Source of the DNA: Winogradskyella sp.
GTDB taxonomy: Bacteria > Bacteroidota > Bacteroidia > Flavobacteriales > Flavobacteriaceae
Assembly: GCA_004211785.1 (NCBI GenBank)
Contig: SHBX01000006.1
Span: 1 to 64,000, forward strand
DNA length: 64,000 nt
Direction: 5' to 3'
How positions within the stretch are numbered: the stretch's first letter is position 1; each line of letters begins with the position of its first letter. The translations under genes and the position numbers were made by a program. Of the stretch, positions 16,670 to 26,499 are shown in pieces. Under the pieces are notes generated by a model. That model saw only the letters and a program-made list of their open reading frames with translations, was not told the DNA's origin and ran no database searches.

Positions 16670-17300
16670 ATTATTATTTTTAGCTCTTTTTACATCTTCA
16701 ATTTTTATAGGAAACGCACAAGACAAAACAAAAGATGAAATTTTGCAACTTATAGCTGACGATACATGTAAGTGTATTGCAACTAGTGATGTAAAGGCAA
16801 AAAAGACAATGAAAGAGAAAGAATTAGCACTTGGTGTATGTCTTATTAAAAGTTATGGTGTTAGAAAAAAAGAGAGTAGTTACTTCAAAAATAGCCCTCA
16901 AGTAGATTTTGAAGCCTTAGGAGAAGAAGTAGGTGTTTTAATGATTGGGACTTGTGGTGATGATTTCATGGCGCTTTTTAATGACGAAGAATTAGGCGAA
17001 TATATAGAAGATTATGCTGATGATTCTTCACAGCTTTCTTATACAAACGGAAATGTATTGAACTTAGAGGTGACATTAGTATCAATGGAAAACAATATTG
17101 TATCTTCTATAACAATGACAGATGATTTTGATAAATCACATACTTTTATCATTATAAACGAGTTTGATGGCGCTAAGCAGTTGAAGAAATCTAATTTTGG
17201 TAAACAATTTTATGTGGAGTATCAAGAATTGGATATCTACGACTTAAGCGAAAAGCGATACGTCAAAAAGAAAGTTTTAAAATCTATTAATAAACTATAA
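16662..17300 (+). CDS. Secreted hypothetical protein
   Basis: A 212-residue exported protein; the ATG at 16662 gives MNRLLFLALFTSSIFIGNAQ, a textbook signal peptide, and is preferred to an in-frame start 48 bases upstream inside the preceding gene. The N-terminal half contains DDTCKCIATSDV and GVCLIKSYG with a later MIGTCGDDF, four cysteines that could form disulfides in the periplasm. This is similar to a family of small Bacteroidetes secreted proteins without known role. It overlaps the preceding gene by 8 nt and the following one by 1 nt, so the reading frames are translationally coupled. Confidence 0.7.
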   Translation: MNRLLFLALFTSSIFIGNAQDKTKDEILQLIADDTCKCIATSDVKAKKTMKEKELALGVCLIKSYGVRKKESSYFKNSPQVDFEALGEEVGVLMIGTCGDDFMALFNDEELGEYIEDYADDSSQLSYTNGNVLNLEVTLVSMENNIVSSITMTDDFDKSHTFIIINEFDGAKQLKKSNFGKQFYVEYQELDIYDLSEKRYVKKKVLKSINKL

Positions 17301-17782
17301 TGCTTGTAGATTTCGATACACTTCCCGAAGAATCACGCGTTTGGATATACCAAGCCAATCGCTCGTTTTCAGAAACCGAAATTTCTGAAATAGAAGAGAA
17401 GCTTAATGTCTTTATCGAAGCTTGGACGGCTCATGGTCAAGATTTACAATCTGGCTTCAAAATAGTTTATAAACGTTTTATTGTTATTGCTTTAAATCAA
17501 AGTTTAAATACCGCAACTGGCTGTTCTATAGACGCTTCAGTGCATTTCATTCAAGAATTAGAAAAAGCATATAATGTTGATTTAATGGATAAGATGAATG
17601 TCTCTTATAAACAAGGTGAGTTTATTGCACATAAATCATTGATTGACTTCAAAAAAATGGCAAAGCAAAAAGCGGTGTCAAAAAAAACAATAGTATTTAA
17701 TAATCTAGTGACTAATATTGCTGAGTTTAAAGACAATTGGGAAGTTCCTGCTAGTGAAAGTTGGCATAGCCGATTTTTGTAA
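17300..17782 (+). CDS. Conserved Bacteroidetes protein often named 'ABC transporter ATPase'
   Basis: A 160-residue cytoplasmic protein (LVDFDTLPEESRVWIYQANR, and GCSIDASVHFIQELEKAYNVD). Homologues carry the label 'ABC transporter ATPase' in flavobacterial genomes, but nothing here supports it: there is no Walker A loop, no LSGGQ and no Walker B. The function should be treated as unknown. It begins with an ATG overlapping the stop codon of the preceding gene (TAATG) and is the last gene of the Fe-S operon. Confidence 0.75.
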   Translation: MLVDFDTLPEESRVWIYQANRSFSETEISEIEEKLNVFIEAWTAHGQDLQSGFKIVYKRFIVIALNQSLNTATGCSIDASVHFIQELEKAYNVDLMDKMNVSYKQGEFIAHKSLIDFKKMAKQKAVSKKTIVFNNLVTNIAEFKDNWEVPASESWHSRFL

Positions 17783-17896
17783 TTAAAGATTTCTCAGTCA
17801 TATCTCAATATTTTTATAAAATTCACAATTCATTTTCCTTTTATAATTAACCTAGATTAGTCATATTTACACTTCTTAAATAATTAATCTTTATTA

Positions 17897-19120
17897 GTGG
17901 CTAAAGATATTTTCTTATTAAATATTTCCGGACAAGACAGACCTGGATTAACATCAGGATTAACAAGTGTTTTAGCACAATACGGTGCCAAAATATTAGA
18001 TATTGGCCAAGCCAATATTCACGATACGCTTTCTTTGGGAATGATGTTCGAGATAGAATCAGGACCTAAATCTTCAGCTGTACAGAAAGATTTATTATTC
18101 AAAGCTTACGAGTTAGGAATTATAGCGAAGTTCAAACCCATTTCTTTAGATGATTATGAATATTGGGTTAATCAGCAAGGTAAAGACCGTTATATCGTAA
18201 CCATTTTGGGTGAAAAATTAGCTGCAGAGCAGATTTCTGAAGTTACTAATGTGATATCTGATAAAGGCTTAAATATTGATTCTATTAAGCGTCTCACTGG
18301 TCGATTATCACTTGTTAGAACCGAAGAATATCCTCGAGCGTCAATACAACTATCTATTCGTGGACGAATTGATAATAAAACTGAACTCACCGAAAAATTC
18401 ATGCAAATATCTCATGATTTGGATGTAGACATTGCATTTCAAGAAGATAATATTTTTAGACGCAATAGACGTTTAGTGTGTTTTGATATGGATTCAACTT
18501 TAATCCAGACCGAAGTTATTGATGAGCTTGCAGAACTTGCAGGCGTTGGAGCAGAAGTAAAATCTATTACTGAATCTGCAATGCAAGGCGAAATAGATTT
18601 TAATGAAAGTTTTAAAAGAAGAATGAAACTCCTTAAAGGGCTTTCTGAAGAAGTGCTACAACAAGTGGCTGTTAATTTGCCTATAACAAAAGGCGCAAAG
18701 CGATTAGTAGATACACTACATAGTTACGGTTTTAAAACGGCAATACTTTCAGGTGGATTTACTTATTTTGGTAACCATCTTAAAGAAAAACTTGATATAG
18801 ATTATGTCTATGCAAATGAACTCGAAATCATAGATGGCGTACTCACTGGTGGTTATATTGGAGATATTGTAGATGGCAATAAAAAAGCAGAATATTTACA
18901 ATTGCTAGCTAATAAAGAAGGTATTGATATTAGTCAAACCATTGCTGTTGGTGATGGTGCTAACGATTTGCAAATGCTCAATCTTGCAGGTTTGGGTATT
19001 GCTTTTCATGCAAAACCGAAGGTAAAAGACAATGCGCAGAGTTCAATCTCTAGTATTGGCTTGGACGGCGTACTATATCTTTTAGGTTATCACGATCGCC
19101 ATATAGACTTGTTAGATTAA
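17897..19120 (+). CDS. serB: Phosphoserine phosphatase with tandem ACT domains
   Basis: A 407-residue enzyme: two ACT-like domains in the first 180 residues (NISGQDRPGLTSGLTSVLAQ and IVTILGEKLAAEQI), then a HAD phosphatase domain with motif I CFDMDSTL (D197, D199), motif II SGGFTYFG and motif III VGDGANDLQML. It converts O-phosphoserine to serine, the last step of the phosphorylated serine pathway, and the ACT domains suggest serine feedback. The start is GTG, required to include the conserved MAKDIFLLNISG beginning. Monocistronic. Confidence 0.93.
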   Translation: MAKDIFLLNISGQDRPGLTSGLTSVLAQYGAKILDIGQANIHDTLSLGMMFEIESGPKSSAVQKDLLFKAYELGIIAKFKPISLDDYEYWVNQQGKDRYIVTILGEKLAAEQISEVTNVISDKGLNIDSIKRLTGRLSLVRTEEYPRASIQLSIRGRIDNKTELTEKFMQISHDLDVDIAFQEDNIFRRNRRLVCFDMDSTLIQTEVIDELAELAGVGAEVKSITESAMQGEIDFNESFKRRMKLLKGLSEEVLQQVAVNLPITKGAKRLVDTLHSYGFKTAILSGGFTYFGNHLKEKLDIDYVYANELEIIDGVLTGGYIGDIVDGNKKAEYLQLLANKEGIDISQTIAVGDGANDLQMLNLAGLGIAFHAKPKVKDNAQSSISSIGLDGVLYLLGYHDRHIDLLD

Positions 19121-19238
19121 TCATTTCACTTGTTAATTAAAGTCTTTATAAATCTATCTTAAAGTCTTTTTACTTGTTTGTTTTTATGCTAATTTGGCAT
19201 AGTATTCGTTATAGATTAAATACTATAAAAACAAATTC

Positions 19239-22202
19239 ATGCAGCGTATTTTCCTCATTATATTTTTATTCTTTTTTTCCCTTGGTTTTGCACAAGATGA
19301 AACTCCAAATCCTTTGTTAACTGAAGATATTGAAGCCCAGCAAAAATGGGTTGATAGTATTTACAATTCTATGACTGTAAAGGAACGTATTGGACAATTG
19401 TTTATGGTTCAGGCCTTTTCTAATAAAGGGTTTAAACACGAAAACGAGATTGCAGCATTGGTAAAACAATATGGTATTGGTGGTGTTATATATTCAAAAG
19501 GAGGTCCAACACGTCAGGTAAAAATGAATAACAATCTGCAGTCAGAATCTAAAATTCCACTTTTAATTGGTATGGATGCAGAATGGGGTTTGAGTATGCG
19601 TCTAGATTCTACCTACGCATTTCCGTGGAATATGACACTTGGTGCAATTTCTGATAATAAATTAGTTGAAAAAACTGGTTATCAAATCGGAGAACATTGC
19701 AAGCGCGTTGGTGTGCATTTTAATTTTGCACCAGTTGTAGATATTAATACAAATCCAAAAAATCCTATTATTGGAAACCGCTCTTTTGGAGAAGACAAAG
19801 AGAATGTCACCGAAAAGGCTTCAGCTTTTATGAAAGGTATGCAATCCGCGGATGTTTTGGCTAATGCGAAGCATTTTCCTGGCCATGGAGATACAGATGC
19901 AGATTCTCATAAAACCTTACCAACAGTTAATTTTACTAAGAAACGAATTGATTCTGTAGAGTTGTATCCTTATAGAAAACTCATTAAAGAAGGACTCTCT
20001 AGTGTTATGGTGGCGCATCTAAATATCCCTGAATTAGGGATTAGAAATAAATTGCCAACATCATTATCCAAATATGTAGTTACAGATTTACTAAAAGAAC
20101 AACTGGGTTTTAAAGGTCTCATATTTACAGATGCTTTAACTATGAAAGGAGCAGCGGACTTTGTAGAACCTACAATTGATGGTGTAGCTTCTAAGAAAAT
20201 GGACACTCGAGGCGAAATAGACCTTATGGCTTTTAAAGCTGGTAATGATGTGATGTTGATGTCTGAAAGCGTACCTAAAGGTATTGAAAAGATTTTTAAA
20301 GCTTTTGAAAAAGGAGATATCTCAGAAGAACGTTTGGCGCATTCGGTTAAGAAGATATTAATGGCTAAATACAAAGTTGGCCTTCAAGATTACAAGTCTT
20401 TAGCATACAATGGTGTTCATGGCGATATTAATAGAGTTAAAGATGATGTTTTGTATGGAAGGCTCATAGAAGAAGCCATTACAGTTCTAAAGAATAAGAA
20501 TAGTATTTTACCATTTCGCAATCTAGAGACTAAGAAGATTGCTTATGTTTCTTTAGGTGATGATAAAGGTTCTGATTTTTATGCTGAACTAAAAAAGTAC
20601 ACTAAAGTTCATAAAGTTTCGGCAGAAAGTCTTAGCGATTTAATTGAAAAATTAAAAAACTATAATACGGTTGTTATTGGTTTTCACAAATCCAATGCAA
20701 ATCCATGGAAATCGTATAAGTTCTCTACTAAAGAACTAACTTGGCTATATGAGATTGCAAGGACAAATACGGTAGTTTTAGATGTATTTGCAAGGCCTTA
20801 TGCTTTAATGGATTTTAGTACTATCGAAAACATTGAAGCTGTTGTCATGAGTTATCAAAACAGTACCATTGCACAGCAAAAATCCGCTCAATTATTATTT
20901 GGAGCTATTGGCGCTAAAGGAACATTACCAGTTTCTGCAGGACAATATTTTCAATATGGTCAAGGTGAAACATATAATGCGCTTAATAATTTGTCATACG
21001 GATTGCCTGAGTCTGTAGGTGTAGATTCAGAACTATTGAATTTCAAATTAGATTCAATAGCAAACTATGCTGTTAATGAGAAGATGACTCCTGGAATTCA
21101 GCTTTTAGTAGCTAGAAAAGGGAAGGTGATTTATAATAAAAACTTTGGATATCATACCTATAACAAAAAGAATAAGGTAGATTTTGATGATGTTTATGAT
21201 GTGGCTTCTTTAACTAAGATTATGTCCACACTACCTTTAATTATGGAGCTTCAAGAAGATAATGTTCTATCGTTAAATACAAAAATATCAAGATTATTAC
21301 CCGAGTATAAAAGCACAAATAAAGAAAACATTACCGTAAAGCAGATGTTATCGCACTATGCACGGCTAAAACCTTGGGTGCCTTTTTATGCAAAAACACT
21401 AGATACAATTACCAGAAAGCCTTTAAAGAAATGGTATCGTAATTCCAGAATTGGAGCATACAATGTAGAAGTGACAGATAATTTATTTATGCGTAAAGAT
21501 TATAAAGATTCTATTCATGATATTATAAAGGAAACAGACTTATTGTCTACACTGCGTTACAGATATAGTGACTTGCCTTATTATATCTTAAAAAAGTATA
21601 TAGAAAAGTATCATGATAAAGGTTTGGATGAACTAGTTCAAGACCATATATATCAATCCTTAGGAGCAAATTACACAACATATAAACCACGCGATAAGTT
21701 TAGCCTAAAAGATATTGTACCAACAGAGGTTGATGATTATTTTCGTTATCAAAAAGTACATGGTTATGTTCATGATATGGGTGCTGCTATGCAGAATGGT
21801 GTTGGTGGTCATGCCGGTGTTTTTAGTAATGCAAATGATGTTGCAAAATTGATGCAAATGTATTTGCAAAATGGCTTTTATGGCGGTAAACGTTATTTTA
21901 AAACGGAGACGATAGACCAATTTACCAAATGTCATTATTGCCATAGAGATAATAGGCGAGGTGTAGGCTTTGACAAACCTCAATTAGGTGATGTTGGTCC
22001 TACGTGCGGCTGTGTTTCGATGACAAGTTTTGGACACTCAGGATTTACTGGAACTTATGCATGGGCTGACCCAGAAGAAGAAATAGTATATATTTTCTTG
22101 GCCAATAGAACTTATCCAAAAGCTGGTAAAAACAGATTGCTTCGCGAAAATATTAGAACAGAAATCCAACGCTACATATATGAAGCTATCATAGATGAAT
22201 AG
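19239..22202 (+). CDS. GH3 glycosidase fused to a beta-lactamase-like serine hydrolase
   Basis: A 987-residue exported protein. After a signal peptide (IFLFFFSLGFAQ) comes a family 3 glycoside hydrolase N-domain with the NagZ-type KHFPGHGDTDADSH loop (from K211) and the GLIFTDALTMKG segment, followed by a GH3 C-domain (to about residue 590). From about 600 a class-C beta-lactamase/PBP-like domain follows with SLTK (S657, K660), a RYSDLPYY motif as Tyr-x-Asp/Asn, and HSGFTGT near the end. The fusion, known in Bacteroidetes, suggests one envelope enzyme that removes GlcNAc and acts on D-Ala or an ester in peptidoglycan recycling. Confidence 0.9.
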   Translation: MQRIFLIIFLFFFSLGFAQDETPNPLLTEDIEAQQKWVDSIYNSMTVKERIGQLFMVQAFSNKGFKHENEIAALVKQYGIGGVIYSKGGPTRQVKMNNNLQSESKIPLLIGMDAEWGLSMRLDSTYAFPWNMTLGAISDNKLVEKTGYQIGEHCKRVGVHFNFAPVVDINTNPKNPIIGNRSFGEDKENVTEKASAFMKGMQSADVLANAKHFPGHGDTDADSHKTLPTVNFTKKRIDSVELYPYRKLIKEGLSSVMVAHLNIPELGIRNKLPTSLSKYVVTDLLKEQLGFKGLIFTDALTMKGAADFVEPTIDGVASKKMDTRGEIDLMAFKAGNDVMLMSESVPKGIEKIFKAFEKGDISEERLAHSVKKILMAKYKVGLQDYKSLAYNGVHGDINRVKDDVLYGRLIEEAITVLKNKNSILPFRNLETKKIAYVSLGDDKGSDFYAELKKYTKVHKVSAESLSDLIEKLKNYNTVVIGFHKSNANPWKSYKFSTKELTWLYEIARTNTVVLDVFARPYALMDFSTIENIEAVVMSYQNSTIAQQKSAQLLFGAIGAKGTLPVSAGQYFQYGQGETYNALNNLSYGLPESVGVDSELLNFKLDSIANYAVNEKMTPGIQLLVARKGKVIYNKNFGYHTYNKKNKVDFDDVYDVASLTKIMSTLPLIMELQEDNVLSLNTKISRLLPEYKSTNKENITVKQMLSHYARLKPWVPFYAKTLDTITRKPLKKWYRNSRIGAYNVEVTDNLFMRKDYKDSIHDIIKETDLLSTLRYRYSDLPYYILKKYIEKYHDKGLDELVQDHIYQSLGANYTTYKPRDKFSLKDIVPTEVDDYFRYQKVHGYVHDMGAAMQNGVGGHAGVFSNANDVAKLMQMYLQNGFYGGKRYFKTETIDQFTKCHYCHRDNRRGVGFDKPQLGDVGPTCGCVSMTSFGHSGFTGTYAWADPEEEIVYIFLANRTYPKAGKNRLLRENIRTEIQRYIYEAIIDE

Positions 22203-22287
22203 AGTTTTAATTATTCGTTAAAACTAGAAAACTTCAACCTTTACTATTCCAAATCTCTTAATTTAGCTTTATATAATCTAACTTAGT

Positions 22288-23424
22288 ATGAAAATAGGTA
22301 TTGTTTGTTATCCTACATTTGGTGGTAGTGGTGTAGTAGCCACAGAATTAGGTTTGGAATTGTCTAAACGTAGCCATGAAATTCATTTTATCACATACAA
22401 GCAACCTGTACGTTTAGAATTGCTAAGCAAAAACGTTCATTTTCACGAAGTGCATGTTCCTGAATATCCTTTATTTCATTATCAACCATACGAATTAGCT
22501 TTATCAAGTAAATTAGTAGATATGGTGAAGTTACATGGTATTGAGTTACTTCATGTCCATTATGCTATTCCGCATGCTTATGCTGCATATATGGCTCAGC
22601 AAATGCTAAAAGATGATGGTATTTATGTGCCTATAGTGACAACACTTCACGGAACAGATATCACATTGGTTGGGAGTCACCCTTTTTATAAACCTGCTGT
22701 AACGTTTAGTATCAATAAGTCTGATGCAGTGACCTCTGTATCCGAAAGTTTAAGGCAAGATACTTTGCGTCTTTTTGATATTAAAAATGAAATTGAAGTT
22801 GTACCAAACTTCATAGATATTGAGAAACATCAACCAAATTTTACCGATTGTCAACGTAGTATGATGGCAACTGACGATGAGTTGATTGTTACGCACATAA
22901 GTAACTTTAGGGAAGTAAAGAATATCCCAGATGTTATTAAAGTGTTTTATAATGTGCAAAAAGAAATACCTGCCAAATTAATGATGGTTGGTGAAGGTCC
23001 TGAAAGAGAACCTGCTGAAAATTTAGTGAAACGTTTAGGCATTAGTGATAAGGTTGTTTTCTTTGGGAATAGTAATGAAATAGATAGAATTTTATGTTTC
23101 AGTGACCTATTCTTATTACCATCACAAACTGAAAGTTTTGGGCTTGCTGCGCTAGAAGCTATGGCGTCTAGTGTTCCTGTTGTTTCTTCTAATTCTGGAG
23201 GGTTATCAGAGGTAAATAAGGATGGTTTCTCTGGATATTTAAGTGATGTAGGTAATGTAGATGAAATGACCGGAAACGCTCTTAAAATACTCCAGAATAA
23301 AGAAACACTAAATAAATTTAAGGCAAATGCAAAAGCACAATCTTTAAATTTCGATTTACATGCTATTGTTCCTATGTATGAAGCCATATACGAGAACACA
23401 CTATCTGAATGTTTAGTAAAATAA
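22288..23424 (+). CDS. bshA: N-acetyl-alpha-D-glucosaminyl L-malate synthase BshA
   Basis: A GT4-family enzyme of 378 residues that begins MKIGIVCYPTFGGSGVVATE, the signature opening of BshA. The C-terminal GT4 motif ESFGLAALEAMASSVPVVSS is intact. BshA joins UDP-GlcNAc and L-malate, the first step of bacillithiol synthesis, so the organism probably uses bacillithiol as its low-molecular-weight thiol; bshB and bshC are not in the window. A hairpin terminator follows immediately, shared with the convergent downstream gene. Confidence 0.93.
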   Translation: MKIGIVCYPTFGGSGVVATELGLELSKRSHEIHFITYKQPVRLELLSKNVHFHEVHVPEYPLFHYQPYELALSSKLVDMVKLHGIELLHVHYAIPHAYAAYMAQQMLKDDGIYVPIVTTLHGTDITLVGSHPFYKPAVTFSINKSDAVTSVSESLRQDTLRLFDIKNEIEVVPNFIDIEKHQPNFTDCQRSMMATDDELIVTHISNFREVKNIPDVIKVFYNVQKEIPAKLMMVGEGPEREPAENLVKRLGISDKVVFFGNSNEIDRILCFSDLFLLPSQTESFGLAALEAMASSVPVVSSNSGGLSEVNKDGFSGYLSDVGNVDEMTGNALKILQNKETLNKFKANAKAQSLNFDLHAIVPMYEAIYENTLSECLVK

Positions 23425-23453
23425 AAAAGCTATCTTGATTAGATGGCTTTTTT
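23423..23453. terminator. Bidirectional terminator between bshA and the convergent gene
   Basis: AAAAAAGCTATCT, loop TGATT, AGATGGCTTTTTT. The stem has one G-U type pair and runs of A and T on either side, so it can stop transcription in both directions. It lies directly at the bshA stop codon. Confidence 0.88.
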
Positions 23454-23470
23454 ATGAATTCTATATGGTA

Positions 23471-23947
23471 TTAAAATTGGTATCTAATACCTAATGCAAT
23501 ATCAAAATTGGTATCATCGTTAAAGTCTCCAAAGCTAATTTCAGGTCTAAAATCTAAAGACAGTAGTAGAGGTATATCAAAATCATATTCAATACCGATA
23601 TCTCCTGCTATAAAGAAGAAGGTTTCACTATCATTAATTGGTGCATCAAAATCATAAGAGCCGACACCACCACCAGCACCCGCATACCAGTTAAAGCCAC
23701 CATCAATGTTCCATACCCATTGATAAAGCCCTGTGAGCTTAAAACCGTCAAAGTCATCACCAGTTCTCCAGCCAAGGTCTAGTTCTAATCGATTATTATC
23801 GCCTAAAGCTCGTTGATAAGAAATTTCAGCACCAAGACCATCACTATCACCAAGACGTAATCCAATGGCGTTATCAGAAATGCTTTGTGCGTTTACAAAT
23901 AATAGGCATCCAATGATTGTAAATGCCGAGAAAACAAGTTTTTTCAT
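23471..23947 (-). CDS. Small outer-membrane beta-barrel-like protein
   Basis: A 158-residue exported protein with a signal peptide ending LFVNAQ. The mature part consists of alternating strands such as IGLRLGDSDGLGAEISYQRA and a final DIALGIRYQF with C-terminal aromatic Phe, the pattern of eight-stranded outer-membrane barrels. Glycine-rich turns (GAGGGVGSYD) support that. It is similar to the small OmpW/opacity-like proteins of Bacteroidetes but I cannot assign a family. Single gene, convergent with bshA. Confidence 0.8.
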   Translation of the reverse strand: MKKLVFSAFTIIGCLLFVNAQSISDNAIGLRLGDSDGLGAEISYQRALGDNNRLELDLGWRTGDDFDGFKLTGLYQWVWNIDGGFNWYAGAGGGVGSYDFDAPINDSETFFFIAGDIGIEYDFDIPLLLSLDFRPEISFGDFNDDTNFDIALGIRYQF

Positions 23948-24006
23948 AATGTATCGTTTTTTAATGATTTCCTTTTATTCTTCAAAAATAACGCCAAAAC
24001 TATTTA

Positions 24007-24014
24007 TATATTTG
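24007..24014 (+). promoter_or_regulatory. Candidate -7 promoter element (TATATTTG)
   Basis: TAnnTTTG match 54 nt before the FAD-linked oxidase start. The intergenic segment is shared with the divergent barrel gene, whose strand also shows TATTTTTG around 23985-23992. Confidence 0.4.
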
Positions 24015-24068
24015 ATTTATATACAAAAAGCACTATTTGACCTTTTTATAATTTTTGAATTCAGTTGA

Positions 24069-25460
24069 ATGAAGCCATTAATAGATTCGTTTTTAAATAT
24101 TCTAAAACCTAACCAAATATTAATAGATGATAGCTTATCTTCTAAGTATCATCATATTTGGGCTATGGATGTACCACTTAATGCTCAAGCCATGCTGTTA
24201 CCAGATACGACACATCAGGTTTCTGAGATAATGAAAATTTGCAATGAAACCGAAACCGCTGTAATTGTTTTTGGTGGTCTTACAAACTTGGTCGGTAGTA
24301 CAGAAACTACAGGAGATGAAGTTGTGATTTCCATGGAACGAATGAATGCTATCGCAACGCCTGATATACAAAGTAGAACAATTACTGTTGAAGCTGGAGC
24401 AATTTTAGAGAGTGTTCAGAAAGCAGCAACAAATATTGGGCTTTTATTTCCTTTAAATTTTGGAGCAAAAGGTTCTGCTCAAATTGGCGGAGCTATATCT
24501 ACTAATGCTGGAGGTCTTCAGGTGATTAGATATGGTATGACTAGAAATTTAGTTTTAGGTCTAGAAGTTGTATTAGCAGATGGTACAATTCTATCTTCGT
24601 TAAAAAAGATTATAAAAGATAATTCTGCTTATGATTTAAAGCATTTATTTATTGGTTCAGAAGGTACATTAGGTATCGTTACCAAGGCAGTTTTAAAGTT
24701 AGTTGAATCTCCTAAAAGCCGTGTTTCGGCATTTGTTGGAATTAATGAATTTAATGATGTTGTCTCTTTTATGCGTTATGTAGATCAAGGGTTGGCTGGG
24801 ACATTAAGCAGTTATGAATTAATCTGGAAAGACACCTTTATAACCTTAACACAAGACCAATCGGTTGAGCGATCACCATTACCATATGATTACAACTATT
24901 ATGTTTTAATTGAAGGACTTGGAAGTAATCTTGAGCAAGATCAGACACGTTTAGAAAATCTATTAGAAGAAGCATTAAATAAAAGTGTCATTGAAGATGC
25001 AGTATTGGCTTATACTGATAAAGAACTTAATTGGTTTTGGCATATACGCGAAAATGTAGATGCTTTAGTTGCAGTTTGCGATTACGACCAGCATTTTGAC
25101 ATAAGCTTGCCTATTAACTCAATAGGAAAAACTATTTCAGAAATCGTTAAAAAGCTTTCCAAAATTAAAGGTGTAACTCGTATTTTTCCATTTGGTCATG
25201 TTGGTGATGGTAATATTCACTTCATAATTGGGAAACAGAACAATAGTGACGAATTACGTAAAGCTATTAATGCAGTCGTATATGAACCCTTGTTACATTT
25301 AGGTGGTTCTGTTTCTGCAGAGCATGGCATTGGATTACATAAAAAGGAATATTTAAACCTTTGCAGGACTCAAGAGGAAATATTTATAATGAAACAACTT
25401 AAAAAAACACTCGACCCAAAGAATATTTTGAACCGAGGTAAAGTTTTAGATATTAACTAA
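24069..25460 (+). CDS. FAD-linked oxidase, D-2-hydroxyacid dehydrogenase/GlcD type
   Basis: A 463-residue flavoprotein with the vanillyl-alcohol-oxidase FAD fold: the pyrophosphate-binding segment FGGLTNLVGSTE, LNFGAKGSAQIGGAISTNAG and FIGSEGTLGIVTKAVLK. The C-terminal cap has FPFGHVGDGNIHF and the closing SAEHGIGLHKKEYL with DPKNILNRGKV, as in glycolate oxidase GlcD and D-lactate or D-2-hydroxyglutarate dehydrogenases. It oxidises a D-2-hydroxyacid, passing electrons to an unknown acceptor; the natural substrate cannot be told. No signal peptide, so cytoplasmic. Single gene. Confidence 0.9.
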   Translation: MKPLIDSFLNILKPNQILIDDSLSSKYHHIWAMDVPLNAQAMLLPDTTHQVSEIMKICNETETAVIVFGGLTNLVGSTETTGDEVVISMERMNAIATPDIQSRTITVEAGAILESVQKAATNIGLLFPLNFGAKGSAQIGGAISTNAGGLQVIRYGMTRNLVLGLEVVLADGTILSSLKKIIKDNSAYDLKHLFIGSEGTLGIVTKAVLKLVESPKSRVSAFVGINEFNDVVSFMRYVDQGLAGTLSSYELIWKDTFITLTQDQSVERSPLPYDYNYYVLIEGLGSNLEQDQTRLENLLEEALNKSVIEDAVLAYTDKELNWFWHIRENVDALVAVCDYDQHFDISLPINSIGKTISEIVKKLSKIKGVTRIFPFGHVGDGNIHFIIGKQNNSDELRKAINAVVYEPLLHLGGSVSAEHGIGLHKKEYLNLCRTQEEIFIMKQLKKTLDPKNILNRGKVLDIN

Positions 25461-25474
25461 CAAGATTTTACTTA

Positions 25475-26314
25475 TTATTCTTCAGGTTGCTCAACGATAG
25501 TAATAGCTGCAATTAAATCTTTATCATCCATATCTTTTAATTCCTCATCAGGAATAAAAGGGATTAATTTGTCATTAGAATAGTTATAGAGTTTCCAACG
25601 TTTAAGACGATATTCTAGAGCCGTGAAGTTTTCTACCCAATCTCCTGAATTTAGATAGGTTGTAGACCCCTTAGAGTTAGTCTTTACTTCAATAGTAGGT
25701 TGGTGTATGTGACCACAAATCACATAATCATAGCCGTTTTCTATAGCTAATTCCGAAGCTGTTTTTTCGAAATCTCCAATATATTTTACAGCCATTTTAA
25801 CGTTGTCCTTAATTTTTTTAGAAAAGGAATAACGTTCTTTCCCTTGCTTTTGGAGATACCAATTGATTAATTGATTTAATGCAATAAGCATATCATAACC
25901 CCAACCACCGAGTTTGGCAATCCATTTTGCCTTTTGTATAGAAACGTCAAAAACATCTCCATGAAATATCCAGGCTTTTTTTCCGTCTAAGTTGAGTAAC
26001 AATTTGTTAACAATAGAGATATTTCCAATTTCTGTGTCTGCAAATTTACGAAGCATTTCGTCGTGGTTTCCTGTGATGTATGTTACCTTAGTTCCATTTG
26101 CAGAAAAGTTCATTATCTTTTTTATAACCTTGAGATGAGCTTTAGGGAAATAACGTTTTTTAAACTGCCAAATATCTATAATATCCCCGTTTAGCACTAA
26201 ATGCTTGGGCTCAATACTATTTAGATAATTAAGTAACTTTTTTGCATTACAGCCATATGTGCCTAAATGCACATCCGATATAACAACAATATCTAACTTT
26301 CGTTTTAAATTCAA
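25475..26314 (-). CDS. UDP-2,3-diacylglucosamine diphosphatase-like metallophosphoesterase
   Basis: A 279-residue calcineurin-like phosphoesterase with the full metal set: DVHLG, NGDIIDIW, GNHDE, HGD and CGHIHQP. Bacteroidetes proteins of this size are annotated as UDP-2,3-diacylglucosamine diphosphatase (LpxH-like), which removes UMP in lipid A synthesis, although they differ from the E. coli enzyme and the assignment is by family only. The start is TTG (MNLKRKLDIVVISDVH) as no ATG precedes the first metal motif. It fits with lptD elsewhere in the window but is not near it. Confidence 0.85.
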   Translation of the reverse strand: MNLKRKLDIVVISDVHLGTYGCNAKKLLNYLNSIEPKHLVLNGDIIDIWQFKKRYFPKAHLKVIKKIMNFSANGTKVTYITGNHDEMLRKFADTEIGNISIVNKLLLNLDGKKAWIFHGDVFDVSIQKAKWIAKLGGWGYDMLIALNQLINWYLQKQGKERYSFSKKIKDNVKMAVKYIGDFEKTASELAIENGYDYVICGHIHQPTIEVKTNSKGSTTYLNSGDWVENFTALEYRLKRWKLYNYSNDKLIPFIPDEELKDMDDKDLIAAITIVEQPEE

Positions 26315-26499
26315 ACCACAATAATTAACAATACAAATTACTTACACCAATGTAATGTTATGGTTAATCCACAATTAACTGTTATTAAGGGAATTGTTAT
26401 TAAAGTGTTATGCATTAAGTCGCGTAAAGTCTATATAAATTTAGCAATGCGTTTTTGTTTCTGTGAGATTACAATTACATTAGCGTAAAATAAATATTA

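Noticed and set aside
17300-17782. ABC transporter ATPase
   Set aside because: The name occurs in genome annotations of homologues, but no Walker A, signature or Walker B motif is present.
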